DNA from: Nematostella vectensis
Taxonomy: Eukaryota > Cnidaria > Anthozoa > Actiniaria > Edwardsiidae
Length of the DNA stretch: 64,000 nt
Direction of reading: 5' to 3'
Assembly: GCF_932526225.1 (NCBI RefSeq)
Contig: NC_064041.1
Location: 2,492,699-2,556,698, forward strand
Positions 1-14,200 of this stretch are shown here, in pieces (the stretch's first letter is position 1; each line of letters starts with the position of its first letter). The notes under the pieces are model-generated. The model was not told the DNA's origin and searched no databases. It worked only from the letters and a program-made list of their open reading frames with translations. The translations under genes were made by a program, and so were the position numbers.

Positions 1-241
1 ATATCAATGGTTTGAGTGAAAAAAAAAACATTCACAATTGTTGTAAAAGTTCAAAATTAACGTGTTTTCCTCCCGCGGAAATGGCCGCCATCTTGTTTTT
101 CGCCATCTATTTTTATTCTGAAAAACATATAAATATTGCATTTTCTTCTACAAAATGTCTAAAGGTTATTTTAATCTCTTGGAAAAAAAGAAAAAAGAAA
201 ATTAGAACTGGAGTTTCGAAGAAAATAAAAATTAAAAAAAA

Positions 242-312
242 GACTCGACCGCGGATAGAACCCGGAACGCTTGCTTACGAGTCAAAGGTGCTAACCACTG
301 GGCCACGGAATC
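242..312 (-). tRNA. tRNA-Thr(CGU)-like sequence, probably a pseudogene or SINE head
   Basis: The minus strand folds as a 71-nt cloverleaf: acceptor GATTCCG/TCGAGTC (one mismatch, two wobbles), anticodon loop CTCGTAA (CGU, Thr), T stem CCGGG/CGCGG with loop TTCTATC, and a Pol III-style T-run right after. The D stem is poor and the B box has TTCTATC instead of TTCRANYC, so it is probably decayed or a SINE head. Confidence 0.5.
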
Positions 313-365
313 AAGTCGGAGACGCGCTTTTCCCTTTCGTAGCAACGAGATAGTACCATAGGCCC

Positions 366-1354
366 TTAAGGGTGTACTGACATCTGTTGCTAAGGAAAAT
401 TGAATATAGCATAAAAGCCTTGTAGAAAGTCATAAGGGTCTGATATTTGCCAAGTTGACCAACAAAAGTGTGCTGACTATTATGATGACGTTACCCCGTG
501 ACGTCATAATGTGACGTCATAGATACAGATAAAAGCAAATATTTCAAGTAAAATTGCTCGAAAACAAATATTGAATAAGTTTTATAAATCTTGAGGGATG
601 AGTGCATTAAGCCAAGCATGCGTTTTATAAATTATTGAGTAATTGTTTTTTTATGATTTTTCAAAGGTCCTGAAATCCAGATTATTTGATATAATTTTGG
701 TTTCTGTTAGATCGCTAAATCCATGCTTGACTATATGAAGGAGATTTTAATAAAAAGGAATACAGAAAAAATATTGCGTTTTGAAAAAAATTGGCGACAA
801 AAAAAGCTATTTTTAGAAAACGCAGAACCGGAAGTGAAACAAAGCCCGTGTGTGCACATTTGGCCTGCTCACATGATATCTCACATGATGAAATTGAAAT
901 AAAGTTTAAAAACAAATTCCAATAGTGTTTCGTGGTATTTACACTTCAAAGGAGCGATATCCGCCATGTCATGATGGAAATTGAAAAAGTATTTTAAAAT
1001 TCTGATACAGCGCGCGCTACTTTGAAATAAGATTTTCAGTGCGTGCGCGAGCGTTTGCAACCGGTGTTTGCAGCGCGCGCAGGTAGTGAAAATTGAAAAC
1101 TTTGGCTTAAGGTTGGCTTGACTTCGCTGAATCTTCGTTTTTACAAAATATGGGAAATATCATAACCCGGAAAGGCTGAGATTAACTTAAAGTCAATCTT
1201 GGGTAACTTGAAACATATTGAAGCATATTTTTTGTTTCTTTTACTTCAGGAAAGCTTGTGAATGACGAATTCCGTGTTTTGTATATGCGCGCGCTCAACG
1301 CCACCAGCGTAGCAACGTCGTTACTGAGCAACACTAATGTCAGTACACCCTTAA
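366..1354. mobile_element. TTAA-flanked nonautonomous DNA transposon
   Basis: The ends gggtgtactgacat (370-383) and its exact reverse complement (1337-1350) are flanked by TTAA on both sides, with a further shared gttgct just inside. TTAA target duplication is the mark of piggyBac-type elements. No transposase is visible in the 0.98 kb body. Confidence 0.75.
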
Positions 1355-2120
1355 ACCGCTATCTAACATCCTAGTATCGTGCGTGACATTAGCTAGACAG
1401 ATTCATTCCAATGTAAGTTTCTGTCTGCCTGAACCGTCGAACAGCACAAACCTCGGAGCCTCTGCAGCCAAGTCTAATGAAATGTTAAGTAATAGACTTA
1501 TCATAAATTTCTCAGTATGTATATAATGAACAAAATACAGCATGGAAAGTGCTTTGTACAGTTTTAATTGTTGTTTTGTATAAAAAAACTCACTGCACAA
1601 CTCGTGAATAAAAACCGTACGCGTAATGTACTCTCAATTTGTTACCCTAGTTTTTTAATACAACCGCCAATTTTGTACGATTACTCATGTAAAATTTGGT
1701 TTGCCTATGTCCAATAGAAAGAAAGATGTAACAGTTTGAATTACATTACCATTTTAGAATATCTTTCCGCAAAATTTGGTCCTATAAAAACTTCTCCTAT
1801 AAAGAAGACATCCAGGACTGAAAAATGTGGTAACAGATGGTATCGCTTCAAGGTTATGTTTTATATTGGATTAGTTGCTCATGAACAACTGCTCCCTCAA
1901 ATCTTGATACGCCGGGCATTTTATGTAAAGTGTTCTTCGACAAAGACATTCATTCATGTTTTTATCCTTATGTTATTAATTTGGCACATTGGATATGGAA
2001 TCTGAATCCATTCCTTTGCGTAGTGCGTTTTTAAAGATGGACGATGTGAGGAGGGAATACTAGGTCGAGCCACCTTCAAAATATCAAGTTCATTCGTAAT
2101 ATTAATAGCTGTACAGAGGA
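1355..2120. other. 3' flank of gene A, nothing recognised
   Basis: AT-rich DNA between the TTAA element and the gene A stop. No canonical minus-strand AATAAA was found, so the 3' UTR end of gene A is unknown. Only short chance open frames. Confidence 0.5.
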
Positions 2121-2236
2121 CTAACCGTGCTCGCAGTTGTATCCTCCATAGTTAGAAGTGCAATTGCAATAGTAGCCGCCGTTCCCCTGCCAACATGTAC
2201 CACCGTTTTTGCACGGATTACTAAGGCAAACAGAAG
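2121..2236 (-). CDS. Gene A exon 21: EGF-like domain 7 and stop
   Basis: 116 nt, phase 1 in, ending at TAG (2121-2123). Encodes [19 protein letters not shown] and [16 protein letters not shown]. The protein ends two residues after the last EGF Cys, so there is no membrane anchor. Confidence 0.88.
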
Positions 2237-5200
2237 CTGAAATCATAGAGTGGAGAATACATCAATCATGTTTGTATTGGTTACAGCAGGCCTACAGCTC
2301 ATCATGCGGGCAGCAAACGGCAAACAAATACATACTTTTGTCAAAGGGACATAAAGAAAACTAAGAAATATGTAAAAACTAAAAAAAAATGTAAGTAATT
2401 TAAGAATCCACGTGACTTCTACAAGTAGCAAACTCGCTCCAAAATAAACACAGAAATGAATGTGGCCGTCACACCAGAGAGCGACGAAGAAATAAAACTG
2501 TCAGGAGCAGAACTAGAGGGAGGGTTTAGGGGGTACCCCCCCTTGGACTGTCAGAAAGCCATATGTAACAATAAAACTTACCCACTCCACCCTCCGCTCC
2601 TGATTGTTCAACGAAATAAACCCTTTCTGATATAAACTTTCTGGCTAATCGTCACTTTAGAATAAGTTGATATTTGGTGTTGTTATTTTGCCGTCAAAAG
2701 CCGAAGCGTTCCCAGCGATTCTCTTTCTTCTTTATTATAATGTAAATTCATGCAAGTGGGAAATAACAAGTTCACAGTTTATCGTTTGGTCCCTTGGGGG
2801 GTGTTAAATGATTTTTCTATAAAATACGACCAAATGCTATTCCTAAACGGATGTGTAACGTTTTTTCCCTAGTATCTTTTTTCCTATTTGCCGACTATCA
2901 ACCCGTCTGTTTTTATCGGAGTACCCCCCCGGGAGTTTGGTTCTATATTCAAGTGTACATTGATTTTCGAATGCAACGTTATTCGAAATAGGAATAAATA
3001 CAAAAAGCCCAAATAGTCGTGTTCGTGAACCAGAAGAATGAATACAATACACCAAAAACTGGAATTCGATTCTGCCAAAATTTTCGTCTTTAATAAGACT
3101 TCTTCAGGGCAGACTGACATAGAAAACCATACTGCAATCCTCGTGCTCTGTTCCGACATCATCCAGGTAGTCTTGGTCATCACTATTCATCGCAATCACC
3201 TCATGCGAAGAATCTGAAGAATCACCTCATCCAAAGAATCTTATTAAAGACGAATATTTGGCAGAGTCGAATTCCAGTTTTGGTGTATTGTTTGAAATAG
3301 GTATATAGTACCGCATGAACTTACATTCGCATCGAGATCCAGTCCATCCCTCTGCGCACGTGCACGTATAACTGTTCACGCCATCCACGCACGTCCCCGC
3401 ATTCATACAAGGATTACTGAAGCATTCGTTAGAATCTGGAAAACAAAACAACAGCCTAATAATAAAGATGGTTTAGTGTGGTCGCATCATGTTTTACGAA
3501 ATATGTTAAAGGTTCCGCATTAGGGTATTTCTTAGGGTAAACTTAACTTAGCAGCCATTCTAGTAGTAAAATAATATATAGATGGTTTCTTAAACCGTTG
3601 AAAACACTAACCCTAATACATACTTACATCCTTGTTATCTTTTGTGCTTTCTTACAAACTACAGCATGACTACTGTATCATACCTTGTTTTATGGGTTTA
3701 TAAAAATATTTTATGAGAAGATTCTAAAGAGACAAAATGAGTATAATACCAACGTCTTACGGCCATCTCTATTTTAGCAGACATTGATGAAATTGATAGT
3801 TTGCCAACATTATTATAAAAGGTCCATAATTCGATATCATATTATTGTACAGCATTACTTGAGAAAGATGTAAATCACCTTGACAAATAACTCCCGAGAA
3901 CTGTGCAGGGCAGGTACAATTGTAGGATGACCCTTGGTTCACACACGTTCCGCCATTGAGACAAGGGGTGGGTGAACAGTGATCAGCCACTGCAGAATAA
4001 GTACCGTGAATGACTCTTAATCTATGGCTCAAACGTCGTATTATCCACGAGCCGTATATTCAATGCAAGTACATGCAAATGAACCAAGCCGATTGTATAA
4101 TCGTCATTTGCATGCACTTGCATTAAATACAGCTCATGGATAATACGACGTTTGAACTTAGCCTGAGTCTAAATGAGCGCTTTCTTTCTCTCCTCTCTAT
4201 CCTCGTGGATAACCACGAGCCGAGTGGGATAAATCTAATTTTTTTAGGATTTTTAATATTTCCGTGTTATCACTTATATCAACACTAGGGTGGTAAACTC
4301 GCACAGCAAAGAGACTTTTTCAGCGCTTGCGAATCAGCCAAAAAAAGAACTTTCTTTTTTTAAAAAAAACTGTTATTTCTATTGAAAGATTTAATGCTTT
4401 TGTAGTTCTCTGGCGTGACAGCAGAGCCGTGGCAAAATATTAAAAAAGTATATTTTCAAAAATTATAAGGAAATGGTCAGTAGTAGAGCAACTTTCCCTC
4501 CAAATGTTTTTTTCTAGCCACCCCCCCCCCCTCCCAATATTTCGAGGTCTGCTACGACACTGGACAAGCTCATATTAAAGCTTGAATTTGCCACTTAAAA
4601 TGTCATGTTATTTCGTAGTGCCTATTTCGAGGGAGTGGGAGAAGTGAGTTACACTAGCTCTGAAAAATTAGGGGGAATAACTTTGGCTGCCAAGAAGTTT
4701 AGGCAGCGTCATGGTACTGCGCATGTCTGGAGTTAGTGTTTATTGTGGGCTTTTAAATTTCTACAGTTAAACTTTAAGCTGTCAATGCCTTGTTAAAATA
4801 TTCTGCAACATTTTATTGAAAACTATGTTTATTGACAGTGGTCTTTTTCTTTATATTGAAGTCTCCCACATTGACAGTGGTCTTTTTCTTTATATTGAAG
4901 TCTCCCACATGTACCAAAGACACATAAGTCAATATTACAATTTGTCTGGAATTTATTGTGTCCGGGCCGGAGAGATATTTCAAAGCTCTTACAATTACAA
5001 GACTTGCTAACTCAAGAATAGGCGCGCCCTGTCAGTTTTGACTTACCATTGCATTGTGAGCCACGCCATCCTACCGCGCATGCACAGACGAAGGTTTGGT
5101 TTCCTTGTGAACACGTGCCACCGTTAAGACAAGGGCTACCTTGACAATAGTCTCGCGCTGCAACCACAGAAACCCAAAACAGATGATTAAAGCAAAGTCC

Positions 5201-8200
5201 ATGTCAAGAATAACATTAAAGTAATTTGTTACTGTTTTCAAAGTCCCCAACAACAAAGCAACAAGCCACCGCAAATTCATCGCTCTCACCACTCTGTGCA
5301 TTGCTACGCGACCACCCCGGAACTCGATCGGGAATTGGCGATTCTCACCGGAAAGCTAAGGCTCGAGCGTGCCGCCATTATTGATAGAAATTGCAAGTTA
5401 TCCACTTTTCATTGTAACAGAAATTTTGGCTGGAAAATTGCCTTGGGATTGTTAACGCTTGGAATATCATGGATTCTTTGAGTTGTTCTATCGTTAACCA
5501 TTATTTGTCAAGCAACTGTTTGCATCATAATACTGATGACTTTTTACGAAGAATAATCGAAGAGGCCCTTTTGTAATTTAGTCTTGCTGCTACTATTTGA
5601 GAGGATTAGACAAACAATTATTATAATTCTTTTTAAAAACACCGCTGCTTACCGTACAAGTTTCTTGTGTTTACCCCGTCGCTTTCTCAGTGCGCGCACA
5701 TTTCTTTTTGGAAATAGAACCAAGTGGGTCTGAGACTGGTGTTTAGTTTAGTGATGTCACAAAGTCGAATTAAATTTTCTTCATACCGCAAACGGACTCA
5801 GCAATCCGCCATGTTCGGGTCTGGCGGTCGCCGGCATTTCGGCGGCTGCCGCGGAATATTTTCGTGAATCCTTAGTCAGCGCATTTTATGGAGAGGAGGT
5901 GAGTTTGGTGCAGAAATCTACTACAGATTTGAGTGCGCGTCGGGATTGAACTCGTTACCTGCCTTTGATCATCCGCCCCCATTTTTTAAAAGGCAACGCC
6001 AAAAAGCTAGACGTCAAAACTATCAGTCAACAATTTAAGACGCGTTCTATTCGAAAGTGAAATTTGTAGTGTGTGATTTTGAAGTTCGAGCAATGTTTAA
6101 AAAAACTGCTTAACATGGTCCTCTCTTTTTGACAATTTCTAGGAGAGTGGTGACGACGAGGGTACATGAGGTGATAAGGAGGACGGTGAAGCAGGCAAGA
6201 CAACCCCGGACACGCCCGTCTCGCCCGTCTGGACCCCCAATAGAGGCATCTCCTGTGGCACCTCACGGCTCAGCAAACCGACAACTTTATTGACCAGAAC
6301 GGAAAGGATAAAGAATAATAGACTTCGAACAAAAAAACAATCCACAAAAAGGGAAAGAAAAAGATAGAAACACGAAAGATTGAAAAGATTGATTGTTTTA
6401 CTATGCCAAATGAAATGGCCAAATGCTTTATTTAGGCTAGTTGGCAGCACGTCAACTAATTCCTCGTTGCACTCTGATGAGGGGTAGGAGCGGGGAGGTG
6501 TTCCGTGTAACCGGGTGTTTACACGCGGCGCCAAAGATTCAAAGTGCTAGTATGAACCCCTTTTAATATCAAACTAAGTGCTTCAATCGTGGAAATATAA
6601 CATATACATACGTCATCCTGTGTGTTGTTATTTGGAAAAGACTGTGTCGAATCAAGTTTTCTGTTCACGTATTTTATTTGGAATTGAGCAATATAGTTAC
6701 CACTCTATGCATTGCTAAGCGACCACCGGAACTCGATCGATGATGGGCGATTCTCAGCCGTCAATCAAATGTAGCCGGCACCGGAGAGCCGCCTTACTGA
6801 TCGAAATGGTTACCCACTTGCTCTTAGTTGGAGAGTAATTTACTTGCTCTTTCAGAATGAGTTAAACAATGGGCAATTCCCAGATGTACTGAAACTTAGC
6901 AAATCAGTAGATAGCTGCTAGGGGACTTTAAAAACAGTAACGAATCTCCTTAAAAAATCTTGATATTTCATTAAAAGGGAAAAGGTATCTAGAGTAAAAC
7001 TGAGGGAAAATTCTTCGAACAAATGCAGAAAATCACTTCGATACAAGAATGCTAAAGTTTTATGGATCCAGATAAAAAGACAAAGCATATCGATGTGTGT
7101 GTTATTTCTTACAGTATCCTGATATGAATCTTTTTAGAAACAAGATAACGAGGGAGGTTGGGGGTAGTCTAAGGCCCAGACAACTCCTGGGAGAAATGGC
7201 TCCTGGGAAAATGACTATGGCGCGGACCTTAAATCATGAGAAAAGTGGAGAACTTCTACAGCCCAATTTACTTGAAACCTCATGGGGAAGAAACGTAACG
7301 AGTAGCAAGCAGTTCGAATTCGTATCCAGTTATGTTTGTGCAAACCTTCGCATCTGGTTCCGCGGTATCCAGGTCTGCAGGTGCATATGTAGTTCGAGGC
7401 ACCATTTGTACACGAGCCACCGTTCAAACACGGGTCTCCGGACGCTTTGCAGTAATCAAATGCTGAAAGCAAACACGGGGTAATTAATTCGATTTGCTTC
7501 GTATCAAAGCATAAACATATAACACTTTTCCGTAGAGCGTCTTAATGTTTTCCCATGTTTTGCTGCAGGTGTGCATATCGGACCATAAATTTATTGTTTC
7601 TTGTAAATGGTAAATCAAAAGCTGTAAAAAAATCGCCCAGAACAAAGTATAGATTATATAAATAACAGTAATTATTGTAATAGGTTTACTCTCTAGAGCT
7701 TGCAGCCGCAGAGGCCACGCTCTCTCGTGAACTTACTTTCGCACTTACTCCCGATGTAGTACCCAGGGCACTTGCAGGCGTGCCGCCAAGGTCTGCTATA
7801 GCACGTCCCTCCATTCATACATGGAGTACTCACCGACGCGCAGTGATCGATTTCTATAAGAAGAGGCACAATGACTTGCATTACTTGCTTTAAGTTGCTT
7901 TACGTTCTAGTTATTTTTCCTCTAAACACCGGAGAGAGTGCACGAGTTTGTCACACTTGAATTCGACACGTCGGGATTTTTTGAAAAAACACCCTGAAAG
8001 AAACTAAAGTGGGAGTGGTCTGGTTATAGTTTAACCCTAAAAGATACTAAATTGGGCGTGGTTAGGCATGAATTTACCCCCTAAAAGATTCCTCAAACTA
8101 ACGTAAATAATTTATAACAACAACATTTATTTAAAACTGACTCCAATGAAAGATTGATATGTTTTAACGTGTTTTCATGAGCTACAAGTTAGATAAGCGA

Positions 8201-11200
8201 TGGCTAGATTTATGCATTGATGCTTTCAGAGCCGTGGTATATACCTCTTGGTATGGATATCCAACTGAATCCACTTTCAAACCTTTTCTATCTCTTTGGT
8301 TGACAAGTCAGAGGTTCCAGGTTTGTGACTTTTGTAGTTATCGGTTATGCAAAAAGCGCTCCTTCAGAACATTTGACAACTTAACATTATCGAAATAAGT
8401 GTGTACTTAGCATCATACTTTTCCCACAGTTGTTGCCATCGTATCCAGGCATACAGTGACACTGGTATCGTCGCCTACCGCGGTTTCGGCATTTCCCGTG
8501 GACGCATACCCCAAGGTGACAAATATCTTGAGAGAGCTCTGAAAGCAAACACGTGGGAAGTGAGAAAATATTTGGGAAAAGTAGGAAGAAGTCAGAGGGG
8601 GATGAGAAGGCATTTCTTTGTTTTTTTCCTCTTTCTGGTCTATGGCGTGTTGTGAATTTTTTTCCGAATTTGTTTGCATTTTTAAGATATTTTTAAATCT
8701 CTAAAAAATGGCAATCGGGACATACTTTTACGCCCTCGACTAACACATTGCCGACTCAAGTAAAGAGATTAATAAGGACGCCCTTTTACGCCCCCGACTA
8801 ACACATATGAAAAATTCTTGAAAATATCTTCTGACAGTTTTATACTATACAATATCTAACGAAACTACAGTCGAGAATACCGCAAAAGCTTACCTGATTC
8901 AGCTGGTGAATATGAATGTTTACTCACTGCTTAATCACTGAGTATATATAGTTGTTTATTCTCACCTATTTCAAATAAGGTTGCTCTGAGAGAATCCATG
9001 TGTCGTAGCCTGCAGGTCTCATGCGCATTGAGTAAAGAAGGGAAAGGTCATTATCGGGGTGAGGGAGGGGGGGGGGGGGGGGTTGAGGGCTGCTAAGTTG
9101 AATTTTTTTTTTTGGTTCGAAACTTGACCCTACCCCAGTCTAAAGCACAAAAATGGTGACCCTCCACCAAAAAGCGACAAAAATTTAAGGTCCACCCTCA
9201 ACAAAAAAAAAGATAAAAAAGCGTATTGGTTTGTTTGTTGAAATTATGAGATGCTCTACGTACGGCACGTTCTTTCAGGAGCACCAGAAAATTATATAAC
9301 CGTATGAGTGCTGAGCCCACAAATTTAATAAGAGGTTGCCCACAAATGTAGTAAACCCACAATTGTAATAAGGACGCCGCCCATTAATGGGGTGTAAATA
9401 ATATTGTATAGAGGGATCTGGGGGCATGGTATCCCGTGCATATCAAACATATTCACCAAGGATAGTGTCCTTCGTTTGTATTGCCTTATATGGCCATTGA
9501 TGCCCATATTTAGAAGAGCTAAAGTTTTCCCGCTTCCTGATCTCCAGAAAATATGGTGAAAAATGCTGATTCCTGTCAATTTGAGACTCGCGGCAAGAAT
9601 TTGTCCAAAAAAACCTGACAGCTTGGTCAAATTTTTATCTCACTAATCTTGAAAATCCCTTAGACCTAGGCCTCCCAGAGATTGACCGAGCGGGTTTGAA
9701 GGTCACCCAAATATTGATATGAAAACTTTTGCCATTTCAAATTATGTGAAATGCTCATTATTGTTAAAACTAAATAGTTTAGCTCCTTCCAAACTGAAAT
9801 CTTATTTAATTTCCTACCATTTAATTTCATACCATCAATCTTAAGTGTTGGTGTTAGTTAGGGGGGAACTTTTACATAAATTCAAATGTTAGTTAACTGG
9901 CAAATTCTCTGATATAAAACCAAAAACTGCAAAAGATACAAAAAAGAGTAGAAGCCACGTTTTAGGGGATACTGGTTTTCAACACCAGCGAAACATAAGT
10001 CATTAAAGTGCAAGCAGAGGGCGCATCACATTCATTTATCTATTTTGTAGAGGTCTGGGGTCTCCAGGCTTTTAGGAGGCTCGGAAATTGATCAGAATAC
10101 CTGTTGAAAAAGGTCCTTCCCTAAAACCTGCATAAAAATTTAGGGCCCCTTCCCCAAATTGACGCTCAAAAAATCGCAACCCTCCCCTCAGACATGGCAG
10201 CCCTCTCCCCGTTAAATAATGACCCTCCCATAAGCGAAAAATCGTAAATAAAAACAAATCCAGGTTAACAAAGCTTTTTTATGTACAAGTAACATTTACA
10301 TGGCTTTTATAGACCAGAATCAAGCCATTAAAACGTTAGCCATGAAGCACCACGGGCTACGACACATGGATTCTCCGAGTGCAACCTTATTTGGAATAGT
10401 TGATTATATTGTTTTCAAATTTCAGTAATTAGATTATTTATCATCTGCCTTACCATAAGCAGGGTGTGGAAGAAAAGACGCAACGAGGCTCGGGGACCCT
10501 GAAGGCGGTGTATGGTACACCCCAAGCTGGTCAGCTGCGAGAGAAAATTCTTTTGCAACCGAACACAATACATGATACTCTAAGTTGTACTTAAGAGAAC
10601 TGAGAGCGTGTCAATTAATTGGCCTATGCAATTAATAAATGAGGCTAGCTTACACTCGCGGCGAGCAGCCTCCAAACGTTTGTTAGTAGTTAGCAAACAT
10701 GATTGCATAAAAAGTCGTGTAGTTTGGCATTTCTCATTTACATTTTGCCTATTCGTTTTCTTAAAGCTACGAACGCGTTTGTTTAACCGGTCGAGTGTTT
10801 ATTCCTCCAAGCAGTTCAGTGTTCATTGTTGTTTATAACTTCTATAAGTATTTTTTTTCTATACAGCATCGTAAAACTCTCCCTAAGAAAAGATACCATA
10901 CTCACCCGTCCATTTATCGCCCGCGTTGCTGGTCAGCTCAACTAGCGGCTCAATTTCCGGGTAGTTTTGCTTATTCAGTGGTATGAACGGGATCTCTACT
11001 GCTGTTATTAGAAAGGGATTGTCCCGGATGAAGGTCCATTTCCATCTAGACATGCCTGCCCAGTTTCTTCCGTTTCTGCTTCTCATGTACCGTTTGTTGA
11101 TTGACAGACCGTACAGGATCTGTCTCACTGGATCGAACGCGATGACGTTTAACACTTTGAAAAACAATGCTGCAAAACATTTTTTTTAATCAGGCGATGC

Positions 11201-14200
11201 GGTGACAAGTCTCTTATTGCGAATTTCATTTTTTTTAATTTAAAGTTCTCTCGGAATCAGCGCAGTAGTTAATAGACGAGCAGGGGCGGGGGGGGGGGGG
11301 CACTTTAAAACTGTATGTATTCTGCACCCTATGTGAAAACAGGGAGCTCCACCCCCAACCCCTCGGCCATGTCCGCACCCCCCACCCCCCCCTTCAACAC
11401 ACACACACCGCCGCCGCCAATGGCTTAAGTAATATAACAGAAACCTTGCTACCCCTACCCCTAACTACCCCTTACCCCCCCCCCCCCCCCCCTCTTGGTT
11501 TATTATCTATACATGAGAAAGCGACACTTACGTGTCCATGTAATTCCCATGTCTCTGGTCACGTGACAAGACGCTTTGAACCTGACAACAATTGTTAATT
11601 AGAGAGAAGTAATATATTTCCTGAGATACTATATTTTTTGCTAAATCATTTCCGTAAAATTTAGGCTCGAGGGGCTAAGATATGTATTTCACACAATGTC
11701 CTGTAGATGTATAATAACCTGGACAATGTACATATAATGAAGCAGGAAGAATTTAAAACTATAAGAGTTTCAATTAAGGTTTAGGGCATTCACCGCCCCA
11801 AGACTTTAATATCATATTCGCTTCAGATACAATGTTTTTAAATATTGAAATAGAAATTGGAATTACTTACTTGATGCGTTCTGTGACGCATACAAACATT
11901 TCACCAGTTGACTTTTTCAGAAGCATCGATCTTCCATAAACGTTTGGTATTTCTGTAAAATAAAAGCAAACAATTCCCGATAAAAATTTGTAGTTCAAGC
12001 TTTGTCACACTGTAGTCCAAGCTTTGTCAATGATTAATAGGAACCGACGGGCTCATTGACAGATACTGGAGAGAACAAATGGAGTTGTTACATTATGCTA
12101 GAATTTGTCCATTGCAATTGTCTGGAAATCGACCCTTAAAGATTTAGTTTTGCATGAACAAAGAAATAGTGTAAAACACTTACCTGTCTCTCCAATGGCG
12201 TAGCCATATAGTTCAATGCGCATGCACGCATTCTGGCTGCAAGTCCTGGGTTCGAATCGGACGTATCTGGCCGTGAGGGGCTTGAGTAATTGATGTTTTG
12301 TTGACATGTTTTCCACAAAATTTCCAAGAAAAACCTTCAAAAATTCAAGGGGAGGGCGTATTCAGGAGGGAATTTCGGGATAGAAAAAGGGAAAAAATAC
12401 TGTGTCACCTTTGTAACACCGTCTTGTTTGAATGGTTCCCAGGCAGCTCCGTCAAGACTAGTCGAGAGGGAGAAGGTTCGAACAGCGGCAAGGTTACCAT
12501 TAGTTGTATGTTGTCCTTGTACTTCAATCTGTAAGATATTTAAATCTCAAAATATATTTAAATAAAAAAATATCAACAACATGGCAATTTTTGGCTTCCT
12601 GTTTTAGCTAATAAAAGGTACAACAGGCGCGGATCTACGAAAAATTATGTTTACGAGAAACGAGCGCTAAACAATGTCGCCTCAATTAACAAATGGAGAC
12701 ATGCATTTCATACTGAAAGTTATTCTAACCTTTCGCTTCCAGAAAACTTAAGCATAGATAAGCTATCAAATTCTGAAAACTGAACCGAGAATTGAATTTG
12801 ATTAAGATTCACGCTCATTTTTTTTTTTGGCCACAGGAAAGGGGGATGAATAGAGGTTATCGTTTTCTATTTTAGCGAAAAATCTACAACATCGCACTTT
12901 CCTTAAATCCGTTAAAATTCTGATATGGCAAAACCACAAATCATCGACGGAGAGTTTCGTATTGCAATGCAATGAGAAGACAAGTAGACAGGAACTAGTA
13001 CAGCGCTTGCGTTTTTTCTCATGTAATTTTATTGAAATCTCTACCTACGTCACAAATGAGTCGACTCGGATCTTCAAGTTCACGAGCCGTATGTTGACCA
13101 AAACACCTCAATATTGCAAATTTGAGTTATTCGCTGGACCTCGCGTTTTATGGTATCCATACGAACCACATACTATTTAGAAGATAAAGATATAAATAAT
13201 AGATCAAATTATAAAATAGTATACTGACTTAAACGTACTAACTTTAAACAGTTAACTTGTTTGCGAAAACAGGTGTAGATGGGTCTGGATCCGCACCATT
13301 TACAGCCATTTACAGTTTGTTTCTTCGCCCAGAATTAAGAATCCTTGAGTTTTGTTTAAAAAGTGCCAACTCAAGCACCCAGCCAGCGAAACAACGACTT
13401 TTGCTGTTTGTCATGGACTGTATATTTTTGACAGGGTAGGCAAAATGTCACAAAAACCGCTTGAAATATAGAAATTATCTGACTTATTACATTAAATCAT
13501 TATAGTTTGAAAACCGATTAACATTTTTGTCTATATAGTTTTTGCTTTTCATTTTCATAGTTAACAAAATGTGTGATTAGTATAGCCGCAAATAAGCTGA
13601 GTGACGTCATGACGTTTTTCAATGGATGACTCACCTGCACTATTTGCCATGCTTTCCCAAGATCGATCTCAAGATACGCCGACGGGTCACATGTCGCCGC
13701 ACACCACCCCCCACCACTCTGTTTTGTGTCGAGTCTAGCAAGGGCCGGGCTGTGCATGGTTTCGAGGCTGGACGGTGAATTAAATTGGGAGTCTGGGACC
13801 TCTAGGCGAGATGCGACACCGATCGCTTGTGGTCCTGAAAGGTAAAGTGGAAAAAATTCTCGATCGTTATTATAAATCACGAAAAGAAATTCCAATATTA
13901 TTGAATGTTCAATGTTCTCGCACGAGACCTATATTTGTTATAGGATAGAAGACAACATATAATGAAGGCATGCAATTCTTCAAATTTAGTTTACCTGCAC
14001 ACTCAAATACCTTGTTCATTCGGGTAAATCAATGGCAAACTTTGATATTTCAAAATGGGCAATTGGCTTGTAAAATGTTTTTTTTCATTGACCAATAGAT
14101 AAATACCATCATTTTTGCCATTTTTTGTATTTTAAGACCTCAGATAAATAATATTAATTAGTTAATAGTAGGCAATGACATAACATGATCACGATGATAA

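Noticed and set aside
12-353. 113-residue open frame
   Set aside because: It overlaps the tRNA-like sequence on the other strand, and the middle is the translated complement of the cloverleaf.
6139-6534. 131-residue minus frame in gene A intron 17
   Set aside because: No motif, low-complexity Ser/Pro tail, no matching splice phase to the EGF exons.
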